Source: Streptomyces smaragdinus (GTDB taxonomy: Bacteria; Actinomycetota; Actinomycetes; Streptomycetales; Streptomycetaceae). Taken from it: a stretch of 64,000 nucleotides of DNA. Position numbers and translations under genes: made by a program. This document shows, piece after piece, positions 8,497 through 17,541 of the stretch (the first letter of the stretch is position 1; every line of letters begins with the position of its first letter). The notes below the pieces were generated by a model, which worked only from the letters and a program-made list of their open reading frames with translations, had not been told where the DNA came from and made no database searches. The stretch lies in contig NZ_WEGJ01000006.1 of assembly GCF_009604385.1 (NCBI RefSeq), positions 124,001 to 188,000 on the forward strand, written 5' to 3'.

Positions 8497-9279
8497 TCAA
8501 GCCGAAGCCGGAGGATAAAGCTGCGCCGGCAACCCCGAGGCAGCCGCCCGGTCCAGCAGCCACAACGTCCGGGCCCGCCCCCGGGCCCCCGCCGCCGGCG
8601 CCTGGATCTCCCCGGCCCCGGACAACGCGATGGTCACCGCGGACGCCTTGTCGGCCCCGGCGGCAAGCAACCACACCTCACGCGCCGCACGAATGGCGGG
8701 CAGGGTGAGCGACACCCGAGTGGGCGGCGGCTTGGGCGCACCGTGCACCCCGACCACCATCCGCTCGGTCTCCCGCACCCCGGGATGCTCGGGGAACAGC
8801 GAGGCCACATGCGTATCCGGCCCCACCCCCAGCAGCAACACGTCGAAGACGGGCACAGCCCCGTGATCCTCGGGCCGGGCGGCGCCGGCCAGCGACGAGG
8901 CGTAAGCGGCAGCGGCGGCATCGGCGTCGGAGCCGTACACCCCACCGGACGCGGGCATCGGATGCACCCGGGCCGGATCCAGCGGCACGGCGTCCAGCAA
9001 GGCCGCCCGGGCCTGGGTGACGTTCCGCTCCGGATCCCCCTCGGGAAGGAACCGCTCGTCACCCCACCAGAGATCGAGCCGGGCCCAGTCGACCGCGTCC
9101 CGGGCGGGCGCCCCGGCAAGGGCCGCGAGCAGCCCGTTGCCGTTGCGCCCGCCGGTGAGGACCACGGAAGCGGAGCCGCGGGCCGCCTGAGCGTCGACGA
9201 TCTTCGTGATCAGCCGGGCCGCCGCGGCCTCGGCCATCAGCTCCTTGTCGCGGTGCACGACGATCTGCGGTGCGCTCAC
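8497..9279 (-). CDS. pgl: 6-phosphogluconolactonase
   Basis: A 260-residue cytosolic enzyme hydrolysing 6-phosphogluconolactone to 6-phosphogluconate, the second oxidative pentose-phosphate step. Family motifs include VVLTGGRNGNG (~39-49), WWGDERFLP (~71-79) and GVGPDTHVASLFP (the usual G-x-DGH-x-ASLFP with T for G). GTG at 9279 overlaps the opcA stop by four bases (GTGA), so it is the last gene of the tkt-tal-zwf-opcA-pgl operon. Its 3' end faces repeat copy A. Confidence 0.93.
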   Translation of the reverse strand: MSAPQIVVHRDKELMAEAAAARLITKIVDAQAARGSASVVLTGGRNGNGLLAALAGAPARDAVDWARLDLWWGDERFLPEGDPERNVTQARAALLDAVPLDPARVHPMPASGGVYGSDADAAAAAYASSLAGAARPEDHGAVPVFDVLLLGVGPDTHVASLFPEHPGVRETERMVVGVHGAPKPPPTRVSLTLPAIRAAREVWLLAAGADKASAVTIALSGAGEIQAPAAGARGRARTLWLLDRAAASGLPAQLYPPASA

Positions 9280-10325
9280 CTGGGCTTGGTCACCTTCCGG
9301 GTCACCGTCTTGCGAGCGGTGGTCTTACGCGCGGCCGAGGTCTTCCTGGCCGCGGCGGGCTTCTTCGCCGGCTCCTCGGCGACGGGGACCGAGGACCCCG
9401 GCGCCCCCAGCCGATCCGTACCGAAGGAAACGGCCTGGTGGTACGCCTCGTCCGGATCGAGCCGCCGCAGCTCCTCCGCGATGAGCTCCGCCGTGGACCG
9501 CCGCTGCAGCGCCACATGACGCTCGGGCTGCCCGGGGACCTCGAGCTTCGCGAGGACGCCGTCGGGCCGGTCCAGGCATACGGTGCCGTCCACGGTGTGC
9601 AGCTGGACGGCGGTGATGCCGGGCCCGGGGGAGACGGTGCGCTCCACGGGGACCTTGAGCCGCTCGCCGAGCCACATGGCGAGCAGTTCGGTGGAGGGGT
9701 TGTACTCCTCCCCCTCGACCTTCACCCCGTCGATCCGGGCGTGCCGCTGATCGAGCGCGGCGGCCAGCACACTCCGCCAGGCGGTGACCCGGGTCCACGC
9801 CAGATCGGTGTCACCGGGCGCGTAGGTCCGGGCCCGCAGGGCGAGCGCGGCGACCGGATCCTCGGTGGCCGCGGCGTCGGTGATCCGCCGCGCGGCGAGC
9901 GCCCCGAGGGGATCCTCCGAGGGCACCTCGGGAGCGTCCTCCGGCCACCACACGACGACGGGCGCGTCCGGCAGCAGCAGCGGCAGGACGACGCTCTCGG
10001 CGTGATGGGAGAGCTCCCCGTGCAGCCGCAGCAGCACGGTCTCCCCGGTGTCGGACTCGGACCCGACCCGCACCTCGGCGTCGAGCCGCGCCCGGTGCCG
10101 GTCGCGGGGGGTGCGCCCGGGCCGCCGGACGACGACCAGGATGCGCGAGGGATGCTCCTTGGACGCCTCGGCGGCGGCGCGCAGCGCGTCGTAGTGGTTG
10201 CCCTCGTCGGTGACGATGACGAGGGTCAGCACCATGCCCACGGCCGGCGTTCCGGTGGCCCGCCGGGCCTTGACCAGCGCCGAGTTGATCTGGCTCGACG
10301 TGGTGTCCGTCAGATCGATGTTCAT
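9276..10325 (-). CDS. opcA: Glucose-6-phosphate dehydrogenase assembly protein OpcA
   Basis: A 349-residue OpcA family protein, which promotes assembly or activity of G6PDH in actinobacteria and cyanobacteria. The start is set at the ATG of MNIDLTDTTSS; the three preceding alanine codons belong to a duplicated sequence. Recognisable segments include SRILVVVRRPGR, LLLPDAPVVVWWP and ALDQRHARIDG. The last ~45 residues are a low-complexity Lys/Ala/Thr/Arg tail (KKPAAARKTSAARKTTARKT). It lies downstream of zwf but is separated by a 90-bp insertion flanked by 26-bp direct repeats, so the usual ATGA overlap with zwf is lost. Confidence 0.92.
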   Translation of the reverse strand: MNIDLTDTTSSQINSALVKARRATGTPAVGMVLTLVIVTDEGNHYDALRAAAEASKEHPSRILVVVRRPGRTPRDRHRARLDAEVRVGSESDTGETVLLRLHGELSHHAESVVLPLLLPDAPVVVWWPEDAPEVPSEDPLGALAARRITDAAATEDPVAALALRARTYAPGDTDLAWTRVTAWRSVLAAALDQRHARIDGVKVEGEEYNPSTELLAMWLGERLKVPVERTVSPGPGITAVQLHTVDGTVCLDRPDGVLAKLEVPGQPERHVALQRRSTAELIAEELRRLDPDEAYHQAVSFGTDRLGAPGSSVPVAEEPAKKPAAARKTSAARKTTARKTVTRKVTKPR

Positions 10326-10347
10326 GGCCGCCGCCAACTCCGTCCGT
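10322..10347 (-). repeat. 26-bp direct repeat at opcA start (copy 1)
   Basis: Identical to 10438-10463. This copy contains the opcA start codon and would also encode the last codons and stop of zwf in the overlapping frame. It appears to be the ancestral zwf/opcA junction sequence repeated after an insertion. Confidence 0.85.
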
Positions 10348-10409
10348 GAATCGAATTGCCCGTGATCGCCCGCCCCGGACGCGACGGACTCGCCCGTCCG
10401 GCCGGGGGC

Positions 10410-10427
10410 TCGGGGGTTGTCCCCCGA
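10410..10427 (-). other. Short perfect hairpin inside the zwf-opcA insertion
   Basis: Arms of seven bases (TCGGGGG and CCCCCGA) with a four-base loop sit in the 90-bp insert between zwf and opcA. It could attenuate or protect the operon mRNA. There is no T-tract. Confidence 0.4.
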
Positions 10428-10437
10428 AAGAACGCAG

Positions 10438-10463
10438 TCATGGCCGCCGCCAACTCCGTCCGT
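10438..10463 (-). repeat. 26-bp direct repeat at zwf stop (copy 2)
   Basis: Identical to 10322-10347, 116 bp away. It encodes the last residues of zwf (GRSWRRP) and its TGA stop. Confidence 0.85.
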
Positions 10464-11976
10464 CTCTCGCGAGCATCTCGTCCGCCGCCTTGGGACCCCA
10501 GGTCCCCGAGGTGTACGACTCGGGCCTGCCGTTCTTCGCCCAGTGCCGCTCGATGGGGTCGAGGATCTCCCAGGACCGCTCGACCTCCTGGTGCCGGGGG
10601 AAGAGGTTGGCGTCGCCGAGCAGGACGTCGAGGATGAGCCGCTCGTACGCCTCCGGGCTGGACTCCGTGAAGGACTCGCCGTACGCGAAGTCCATCGTCA
10701 CGTCGCGGATCTCCATCGACGTGCCGGGGACCTTCGAGCCGAACCGGATGGTCACGCCCTCGTCCGGCTGCACCCGGATGACCAGGGCGTTCTGCCCGAG
10801 CTCCGAGGTGTCGTAGGCGTCGAACGGGGAGTGCGGGGCGCGCTGGAAGACGACCGCGATCTCCGTGACCCGGCGGCCGAGGCGCTTGCCGGTGCGCAGA
10901 TAGAACGGCACGCCGGCCCAGCGCCGGGTGTTGATCTCCAGCTTGATGGCGGCGTAGGTGTCGGTCGTGGAGTTGGGGTCGATGCCCTCCTCCTCCAGAT
11001 AGCCGGGCACCTGCTCGCCGCCCTGCCAGCCGGCCGCGTACTGGCCGCGCACGGTGTGCTTGGACAGGTCGTCGGGCAGCCGGACCGCGTTGAGGACCTT
11101 CAGCTTCTCGCCGACCAGCGCCTTGGGATGGAAGGAGGTGGGCTCCTCCATCGCGGTGAGCGCGAGCAGCTGCAGCAGATGGTTCTGGATGACGTCGCGG
11201 GCGGCGCCGATGCCGTCGTAGTAGCCGGCGCGGCCGCCGATGCCGATGTCCTCGGCCATCGTGATCTGCACGTGGTCGACGTAGGACCGGTTCCACAGCG
11301 GTTCGAAGATGGTGTTGCCGAACCGGAGCGCCAGGATGTTCTGGACGGTCTCCTTGCCGAGGTAGTGGTCGATCCGGAAGACCTCGTTGGGCTCGAACAC
11401 CCGGTGCACGATCTTGTTGAGCTCCTGCGCGCTCTTCAGATCGTGCCCGAAGGGCTTCTCGATGACCGCCCGCCGCCAGCCGTGGCCGCTGGAGTCGGAC
11501 AGGCCGTGCTCCTGGAGCTGCTGGACGACGTTGGGGAAGAACTTCGGCGGTACGGAGAGGTAGAAGGCGAAGTTGCCGCCCGTACCGCGCTCCTTGTCGA
11601 GGGCCTCGATGGTCTGGCGCAGCCGGTCGAACGCCACGTCGTCGTCGAAGTCGCCCTGGACGAACCGGAAGCCCTCCGACAGCTGCTGCCACACCTCCTC
11701 CCGGAAGGGGGTGCGCGCGTGTTCCTTGACGGCGTCGTGCACCACCTGGGCGAAGTCCTCGTCCGCCCACTCGCGCCGGGCGAACCCGACGAGGGAGAAG
11801 CCCGGCGGCAGCAGACCCCGGTTGGCGAGGTCGTACACCGCGGGCATCAGCTTCTTGCGGGACAGGTCACCCGTCACGCCGAAGATGACCAGACCGGACG
11901 GCCCCGCGATACGCGGGAGCCGCCGGTCCTGCGGGGCGCGCAGCGGATTCGCCGTCACACCCGTCGGTTCGGTCAC
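10438..11976 (-). CDS. zwf: Glucose-6-phosphate 1-dehydrogenase
   Basis: A 512-residue enzyme making 6-phosphogluconolactone and NADPH, the committed step of the oxidative pentose-phosphate pathway. Visible are the N-terminal Rossmann motif IFGVTGDLSRKKLMP and the substrate-binding/catalytic signature RIDHYLGKETVQN (~200). I chose GTG at 11976, ten bases after AAGGAGG; an alternative GTG at 11985 overlaps the tal stop but is too close to that Shine-Dalgarno sequence. It follows tal directly. Its C-terminal codons are duplicated in front of opcA. Confidence 0.93.
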   Translation of the reverse strand: MTEPTGVTANPLRAPQDRRLPRIAGPSGLVIFGVTGDLSRKKLMPAVYDLANRGLLPPGFSLVGFARREWADEDFAQVVHDAVKEHARTPFREEVWQQLSEGFRFVQGDFDDDVAFDRLRQTIEALDKERGTGGNFAFYLSVPPKFFPNVVQQLQEHGLSDSSGHGWRRAVIEKPFGHDLKSAQELNKIVHRVFEPNEVFRIDHYLGKETVQNILALRFGNTIFEPLWNRSYVDHVQITMAEDIGIGGRAGYYDGIGAARDVIQNHLLQLLALTAMEEPTSFHPKALVGEKLKVLNAVRLPDDLSKHTVRGQYAAGWQGGEQVPGYLEEEGIDPNSTTDTYAAIKLEINTRRWAGVPFYLRTGKRLGRRVTEIAVVFQRAPHSPFDAYDTSELGQNALVIRVQPDEGVTIRFGSKVPGTSMEIRDVTMDFAYGESFTESSPEAYERLILDVLLGDANLFPRHQEVERSWEILDPIERHWAKNGRPESYTSGTWGPKAADEMLARDGRSWRRP

Positions 11977-11981
11977 CGCCC

Positions 11982-13100
11982 TCACGCCTCCTTCGGCGTA
12001 CGGCGCTCGAGCTCCGCCTGGGTGGACGCGACGAGGTCGTTCCAGGCGGCCTCGAACTTCTCCACGCCCTCGTCCTCGAGCACCTGCACGACGTCGTCGT
12101 ACGAGATGCCGAGGCCCGCGAGGGCGTCGATGTCGGCCTGCGCCTGCTTGTACGTGCCGCGCACCGCGTCGCCGGTGATCTCGCCGTGGTCGGCGACGGC
12201 GTCCAGGGTGGCCTCGGGCATGGTGTTGACGGTGCCGGGGGCGACCAGGTCGACGACGTACAGGGTGTCCTTGTACGCCGGGTCCTTCACGCCCGTCGAC
12301 GCCCACAGCGGGCGCTGCTTGTTGGCGCCGGCCTTCTCCAGGTCCGCCCAGCGGTCGGAGGAGAAGACCTCCTCGTACGCCTGGTAGGCGAGCCGGGCGT
12401 TGGCGACGGCGGCCTTGCCGCGCATGGCCTTGGCCTCGTCGGTGCCCAGGGCGTCGAGGCGCTTGTCGATCTCGGTGTCCACGCGGGAGACGAAGAACGA
12501 CGCCACGGAGTGGATCTCCGAGAGGTCCAGCCCGGCCTTCTTGGCCGTCTCCAGACCGGTCAGATAGGCGTCCATCACCGCGCGGTAGCGCTCGAGGGAG
12601 AAGATCAGCGTGACGTTGACGCTGATGCCCAGGCCGGTGGTCTCCGCGATGGCCGGCAGGCCGGCCTTGGTCGCGGGGATCTTGATCAGAGTGTTCGGCC
12701 GGTCCACCAGCCAGGCCAGCTGCTTGGCCTCGGCGACGGTGGCGGCCGTGTTGTGCGCGAGCCGCGGGTCGACCTCGATCGACACCCGGCCGTCCTGGCC
12801 GTCGGTGGCGTCGTACACCGGGCGCAGGATGTCGGCGGCGTCGCGGACGTCCGCCGTCGTGATCATCCGCAGCGCCTCGTCGACGGTGAGCCGGCGGGCG
12901 GCGAGGTCGATCAGCTGCTCGTCGTAGCCGTCGCCCGAGGAGATGGCCTTCTGGAAGATCGACGGGTTGGTCGTGACGCCGACGACGTGGCTGTCGTCGA
13001 TGAGCTCGGCGAGGTTGCCGGACGTAATCCGCTTGCGGGACAGGTCGTCCAGCCAGATCGCGACGCCTTCGTCGGAGAGGCGCTTCAATGCGTCTGTCAT
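11982..13100 (-). CDS. tal: Transaldolase
   Basis: A 372-residue transaldolase exchanging three-carbon units between sedoheptulose-7-P/glyceraldehyde-3-P and erythrose-4-P/fructose-6-P. The Schiff-base lysine lies in TLIKIPAT (~139), and [13 protein letters not shown] and [15 protein letters not shown] are typical of the long actinobacterial form. It starts 36 bp after the tkt stop and its stop lies just before the zwf start, giving a tight operon. The AAGGAGG serving zwf lies within its last codons. Confidence 0.94.
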   Translation of the reverse strand: MTDALKRLSDEGVAIWLDDLSRKRITSGNLAELIDDSHVVGVTTNPSIFQKAISSGDGYDEQLIDLAARRLTVDEALRMITTADVRDAADILRPVYDATDGQDGRVSIEVDPRLAHNTAATVAEAKQLAWLVDRPNTLIKIPATKAGLPAIAETTGLGISVNVTLIFSLERYRAVMDAYLTGLETAKKAGLDLSEIHSVASFFVSRVDTEIDKRLDALGTDEAKAMRGKAAVANARLAYQAYEEVFSSDRWADLEKAGANKQRPLWASTGVKDPAYKDTLYVVDLVAPGTVNTMPEATLDAVADHGEITGDAVRGTYKQAQADIDALAGLGISYDDVVQVLEDEGVEKFEAAWNDLVASTQAELERRTPKEA

Positions 13101-13135
13101 GGGGTTTCAGCTCCTGTTGTCATGTTCCGTAAGCT

Positions 13136-15223
13136 TCAGCGACCGGAGGCTTCCAGAGATTCCCGGGCGGCGGCGGCTACCGCGTCACCCGTCAGGCCGT
13201 ACTCCTGGTACAGGACCTTGTAGTCGGCGGAGGCGCCGAAGTGCTCCAGCGAGACGATCCGGCCGGCGTCCCCGACGTACTTGGGCCAGGTGAGTCCGAC
13301 GGCCGCCTCGACGGCCACGCGGGCCTTGACGGACGGGGGCAGCACGCTGTCGCGGTACGCCTGGTCCTGCTCCTCGAACCACTCCACGCAGGGCATGGAC
13401 ACGACCCGCGTCGGGATGCCGGCGGCCTGCAGCTGCTCGCGCGCCTCGACGGCGAGCTGCACCTCGGAGCCGGTTCCCAGCAGGATCACCCGCGCGTCGC
13501 CGCCGTCCGCCTCGAAGAGGACGTAGCCGCCGCGGGCGGTGTCCTCGTTCGCCTCGTACGTCGGGACGTTCTGCCGGGTCAGGGCCAGACCGTGCGGGGC
13601 GCCCTTGCCGTACACCTTGGTGTGGCGGCGCAGGATCTCGCGCCAGGCCAGGACGGTCTCGTTGGCGTCCGCGGGGCGGACGACGTTGAGGCCGGGGATG
13701 GCGCGCAGCGACGGGACGTGCTCGATGGGCTGGTGCGTCGGGCCGTCCTCGCCCAGGCCGATCGAGTCGTGCGTCCAGACGTAGGTGACCGGCAGGTGCA
13801 TCAGGGCGCTCAGCCGCACCGCGTTGCGCATGTAGTCGGAGAACACCAGGAACGTGCCGCCGTAGACCCGGGTGTGGCCGTGCAGCGTGATGCCGTTCAT
13901 GGCGGCGGCCATCGCGTGCTCACGGATGCCGTTGTGGACGGTCCGGCCGTACGGCTGGGCCTCCGGCAGCGGGTTGCCCTCGGGGAGGAAGGACGACGAG
14001 GCGTCGATGGTGGTGTTGTTCGAGCCGGCGAGGTCGGCGGAGCCGCCCCACAGCTCGGGGACCACCGGGCCCAGCGCCTTCAGCACCTCGCCGGAGGCCT
14101 TGCGGGTGGCGACGTCCTTGCCCGCGGGGAAGGACGGCAGCTTCTCCTCCCAGCCCTCGGGCAGCTCGCCGGCCTGGATCCGGTCGAACTGCGCGGCCCG
14201 CTCCGGGTTGGCGGAACGCCAGGCGGCGAACCCCTTCTCCCAGACGGCGCGGGCCTCGCGGCCCCGGTCGCCGGCCTCGCGGGCGTGCGCCAGGACCTCG
14301 TCGGCCACCTCGAAGCTCTGCTCGGGGTCGAAGCCCAGCACCCGCTTGGTGGCCGCGACCTCCTCGGCGCCCAGCGCGGAGCCGTGCGCGGCCTCCGTGT
14401 TCTGGGCGTTCGGGGCCGGCCAGGCGATGATCGAGCGGGCGGCGATGAACGACGGCCGGTCGGTGACCGCGCGGGCCGCCTCGAACGCGGCGTACAGCGC
14501 CTCGGGGTCGAGGTCGCCGTTCGGCTTCTGCTCGACCCGCTGCACGTGCCAGCCGTAGGCCTCGTACCGCTTGATGGTGTCCTCGGAGACCGCCGTGGCG
14601 GTGTCGCCCTCGATGGAGATGTGGTTGTCGTCCCACAGGAGGGTCAGGTTGCCCAGCTTCTGGTGCCCGGCCAGCGACGACGCCTCGTGCGAGATGCCCT
14701 CCTGGAGGCAGCCGTCACCGGCGATCACCCAGATCTGGTGGTCGAACGGGGACGTGCCGGCGGGAGCGTCCGGGTCGAACAGGCCGCGCTCGTAGCGGGC
14801 GGCCATCGCCATGCCCACGGCGTTGGCGACGCCCTGGCCCAGCGGGCCGGTCGTGGTCTCCACGCCCCTGGTGTGGCCGTACTCCGGGTGGCCCGGGGTC
14901 TTGGAGCCCCAGGTGCGGAAGGCCTTCAGGTCGTCCAGCTCCAGTCCGTATCCGGACAGGTAGAGCTGGGTGTAGAGCGTGAGGGAGGAGTGGCCGGCCG
15001 AGAGGACGAACCGGTCACGGCCCACCCAGTCGGGGTCGGCGGGGTCGTGCCGCATCACCTTCTGGAAGAGGGTGTAGGCGGCGGGTGCGAGGCTCATGGC
15101 CGTGCCGGGGTGGCCGTTGCCCACCTTCTGTACGGCATCCATGGCCAGGACGCGAGCCGTGTCGACCGCCCGGTCGTCCAGCTCGGTCCAGTCGAGCGCT
15201 GTGGTCGTCGGCTGTGTGCTCAC
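13136..15223 (-). CDS. tkt: Transketolase
   Basis: A 695-residue thiamine-diphosphate enzyme of the non-oxidative pentose-phosphate pathway and first gene of the operon. The ThDP-binding motif begins GDGCLQEGISHEASSLAG (~167), with GNGHPGTAMSLAPAAYTLF near the N-terminus and the pyrimidine-domain segment DSIGLGEDGPTHQPIEH. The GTG start follows a GAGGAG-containing leader. It is divergent from ctaB across a 282-bp gap. Confidence 0.95.
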   Translation of the reverse strand: MSTQPTTTALDWTELDDRAVDTARVLAMDAVQKVGNGHPGTAMSLAPAAYTLFQKVMRHDPADPDWVGRDRFVLSAGHSSLTLYTQLYLSGYGLELDDLKAFRTWGSKTPGHPEYGHTRGVETTTGPLGQGVANAVGMAMAARYERGLFDPDAPAGTSPFDHQIWVIAGDGCLQEGISHEASSLAGHQKLGNLTLLWDDNHISIEGDTATAVSEDTIKRYEAYGWHVQRVEQKPNGDLDPEALYAAFEAARAVTDRPSFIAARSIIAWPAPNAQNTEAAHGSALGAEEVAATKRVLGFDPEQSFEVADEVLAHAREAGDRGREARAVWEKGFAAWRSANPERAAQFDRIQAGELPEGWEEKLPSFPAGKDVATRKASGEVLKALGPVVPELWGGSADLAGSNNTTIDASSSFLPEGNPLPEAQPYGRTVHNGIREHAMAAAMNGITLHGHTRVYGGTFLVFSDYMRNAVRLSALMHLPVTYVWTHDSIGLGEDGPTHQPIEHVPSLRAIPGLNVVRPADANETVLAWREILRRHTKVYGKGAPHGLALTRQNVPTYEANEDTARGGYVLFEADGGDARVILLGTGSEVQLAVEAREQLQAAGIPTRVVSMPCVEWFEEQDQAYRDSVLPPSVKARVAVEAAVGLTWPKYVGDAGRIVSLEHFGASADYKVLYQEYGLTGDAVAAAARESLEASGR

Positions 15224-15505
15224 CCTTGCTCAGGGCTCCTCTCCACAAGTCGAATGCCGGTGAACAAATGCCCACCGGACACGTCGAGCCTATCCCGCTG
15301 TTCCAGCGTGCCCGTCAGGGGCACGGCCCGCCTCCCGACTGGGCAAAAGCGTGCGCTCAGGGGGTGGTGTCCGGGCTCTGATGAGCAACTGATACGGGCC
15401 GGCTCCCCCGTCCGACACACGAGGGACCCCCGGGAAGGCGGGCCCGGGGGCAGCGTCTAAAGTTGGGGTGCTGAGTTCCCGACCTTTCCTGATTCAGAGG
15501 TGTCC

Positions 15506-16447
15506 GTGACGGCCGTCGAATCCCGACCTGCAGGGACGCTGGCGGCGTCCCCCGCACGCTGGCCGTTCCGGGCCCGTCTGATGGCGTTCGTCGCGCTGAC
15601 GAAACCGCGCATCATCGAACTGCTGCTCATCACGACCGTTCCGGTGATGTTCCTGGCGGCCGAGGGCGTGCCCGATCTGTGGCTGGTTCTGGCCACCTGT
15701 ATCGGCGGCTATCTGTCCGCCGGCGGCGCGAACTCGCTCAACATGTACATCGACCGCGACATCGACGCGCTGATGCACCGCACGGAGCAGCGCCCGCTGG
15801 TCACCGGCATCGTCTCGCCGCGCGAGGCGCTGGTCTTCGGGCTCGGTCTCTCCGTGGTCTCCACGGTGTGGTTCGCGGCGCTCGTCAACCCGCTGTCCGC
15901 GGCGCTGTCGGTGGCGGCGATCCTCTTCTACGTGGTCGGCTACACGATCATCCTGAAGCGGCGGACCGCGCAGAACATCGTGTGGGGCGGCATCGCCGGC
16001 TGCATGCCGGTGTTCATCGGCTGGTCGGCCGTGACGAACACGGTGTCGTGGGCCTCGCTGATCCTGTTCCTGGTGATCTTCTTCTGGACGCCGCCGCACT
16101 ACTGGCCGCTGTCGATGAAGGTCAAGGACGACTACGCGCGGGTCGGCGTGCCGATGCTGCCGGTCGTCGCCTCGAACAAGGTCGTGGCCCGGCAGATCGT
16201 CGCGTACAGCTGGGTGATGGTGGGCGTGTCCCTCCTCCTGTGGCCGCTGGGCCCCACCGGGTACTTCTATCCGGCGGTCGCCGTGGTGCTGGGCGCCTTC
16301 TGGATGCGGGAGGCGTACGCACTGCGGGCCCGCGCGAAGGCGGGGCTGACCGGGGCGAAGCTCAAGGAGATGCGGCTCTTCCACTGGTCGATCACGTATG
16401 TGTCGCTGCTGTTCCTGGCGGTGGCGGCGGATCCGTTCCTGCGCTGA
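15506..16447 (+). CDS. ctaB: Protoheme IX farnesyltransferase (heme O synthase)
   Basis: A 313-residue UbiA-family membrane protein that transfers a farnesyl group to heme B, giving heme O, the substrate of CtaA. The first prenyl-diphosphate motif is [20 protein letters not shown]; the second conserved loop is [13 protein letters not shown]. About nine helices are visible. GTG at 15506 is preferred because AGAGG lies five bases upstream; GTG at 15500 overlaps that site. A TAAAGT hexamer ~45 bp upstream is a possible -10. The gene diverges from tkt. Confidence 0.94.
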   Translation: MTAVESRPAGTLAASPARWPFRARLMAFVALTKPRIIELLLITTVPVMFLAAEGVPDLWLVLATCIGGYLSAGGANSLNMYIDRDIDALMHRTEQRPLVTGIVSPREALVFGLGLSVVSTVWFAALVNPLSAALSVAAILFYVVGYTIILKRRTAQNIVWGGIAGCMPVFIGWSAVTNTVSWASLILFLVIFFWTPPHYWPLSMKVKDDYARVGVPMLPVVASNKVVARQIVAYSWVMVGVSLLLWPLGPTGYFYPAVAVVLGAFWMREAYALRARAKAGLTGAKLKEMRLFHWSITYVSLLFLAVAADPFLR

Positions 16448-16510
16448 GGCGTACGTGGCGTACGTCGTGCGCCGATGCGCGCTGGATGCCACTGATCCCG
16501 GAGGTATCGC

Positions 16511-16927
16511 ATGTCCGCGGTGCACTACGACAGCTACAGCGACGCTCGTACTCATCTGAAGGATCTGCTGGACGCGGCCGACGAGGGGCGGGTGGCCGCC
16601 GTACGGCGGGACTCCGGCCGTACGGCGGTGGTCGACGTGGGGAGGCTGCGCCGATATCTCGCTTCGGTCTGCCCGTCCCGCGCGCAGGTGGTGCCCGAGG
16701 CCGACGGCTGGTCGGTACTCGTCCCGGGACTTCCGGTCACGGCCGACGGGAACTCGTTCGACGAGGCCGTAAAGGATATGGCGGACGCGCTCCGCGAGTA
16801 CGCGGAGGACTGGCAGGAGCGGCTGCGGCTGGCGCCCAACCACCAGGACAACTGGGGTCTGGTGCAGCTCATCGAGCTCAGCGACAACGAGGAACTCCGG
16901 GCCTGGATCGCGGGGGTGCCGCGGTGA
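16511..16927 (+). CDS. Type II antitoxin, Phd/YefM-like N-terminus with HicB-like C-terminus
   Basis: A 138-residue protein. The N-terminal ~50 residues (YSDARTHLKDLLDAADEG, VRRDSGRTAVVDVGRLRRYL) resemble Phd/YefM antitoxins. Residues ~60-105 (EADGWSVLVPGLPVTADG, DEAVKDMADALREYAEDW) have the strand-helix pattern of HicB-type antitoxins. GGAGG lies six bases before the ATG. It overlaps the next start codon (GTGA), the standard arrangement with a toxin, but that toxin is truncated here. Confidence 0.7.
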   Translation: MSAVHYDSYSDARTHLKDLLDAADEGRVAAVRRDSGRTAVVDVGRLRRYLASVCPSRAQVVPEADGWSVLVPGLPVTADGNSFDEAVKDMADALREYAEDWQERLRLAPNHQDNWGLVQLIELSDNEELRAWIAGVPR

Positions 16928-17187
16928 CCCGGCGGCAACCGGATCGGCCGTACCACAACTCCTTCTGCACCACGGAGGGCTGGCAGCGGGTGCGTGATGC
17001 GCGTGGGCGTGTGGGCACGCATCACGTCACGTACGAGCTGACGTTGTCCGACGACCGGATACTTCGGACGGGCGTTTCCCACCCTGTCGACCGGACCGGA
17101 TACGGCGCGGCGATGTGGGCGCATGTCCTGCGCGATCGGTCGCGGGTGGGGTGGCCAACCCGGTTACCCATGGGTAGCATCAGGGGT
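16924..17187 (+). pseudogene. Truncated toxin remnant downstream of the antitoxin
   Basis: GTG at 16924 overlaps the antitoxin stop. Residues 1-~70 (HNSFCTTEGWQRVRDARG, GTHHVTYELTLSDDRILR, HPVDRTGYGAAMWAHVLRD) match, from memory, a Streptomyces family annotated as cytotoxic translational repressor; GTHH recalls the catalytic motif of HicA toxins. The family normally continues beyond the MWAHVLRD segment. Here that part is replaced by sequence that reads in frame, without a stop and through a TTA codon at 17164, into the next gene. I interpret it as a deletion remnant. Confidence 0.6.
17175..17180 (+). promoter_or_regulatory. -10 element of a probable leaderless promoter
   Basis: TAGCAT lies seven bases before the ATG at 17188 with no Shine-Dalgarno sequence between, the typical Streptomyces leaderless layout. 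Confidence 0.45.
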
Positions 17188-17475
17188 ATGAGCGACAAGA
17201 CCACCGGCCGGCTGGCCAAGCAGATCGCCGCCTTCTCCACCGAGCACGGCGGGGCGGAGGGGCAGATCGCCTACCTCGGGCAGATGGGCGCGCGGATCGT
17301 CCTCGTCGGGGACGACGGGGCGTGGGGCGATCTGGTCGCCCCGTCGGTGGACGTGGCGACCGCGGCGGCCGAGGCGGCGGGTCTCACGCTGCGCGAGGCG
17401 TTCGACGGGGAGCTCGCGGCGAAGGTCTCCACGGGGCCGTACGAGTGGCGCCGGATGGCGGGCATCCAGCTCTGA
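17188..17475 (+). CDS. Small conserved hypothetical protein
   Basis: A 95-residue protein (MSDKTTGRLAKQIAAFSTEH, EGQIAYLGQMGARIVLVGDD, GPYEWRRMAGIQL) that I recall as a conserved Streptomyces hypothetical; function unknown. The frame continues upstream into the toxin remnant, but the ATG with a leaderless-type -10 and the family N-terminus support an independent start. Its 3' end faces repeat copy B. Confidence 0.75.
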   Translation: MSDKTTGRLAKQIAAFSTEHGGAEGQIAYLGQMGARIVLVGDDGAWGDLVAPSVDVATAAAEAAGLTLREAFDGELAAKVSTGPYEWRRMAGIQL

Positions 17476-17541
17476 CGTTCGCTTCCCCGCCCTCGGACGC
17501 CGGGTGGGCCGGGTTTCCTCGCGCCGTGTCTCTGGTCCGGT

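Noticed and set aside
13241..15460. Very long open frame antisense to tkt
   Set aside because: GC-rich third positions leave the opposite strand open; the product is low-complexity Val/Gly/Arg sequence and tkt is certain.
16448..16510. Direct GCGTACGT repeat after ctaB as an operator
   Set aside because: Only two short GC-rich copies, and TACG-type motifs are common by chance in this genome.
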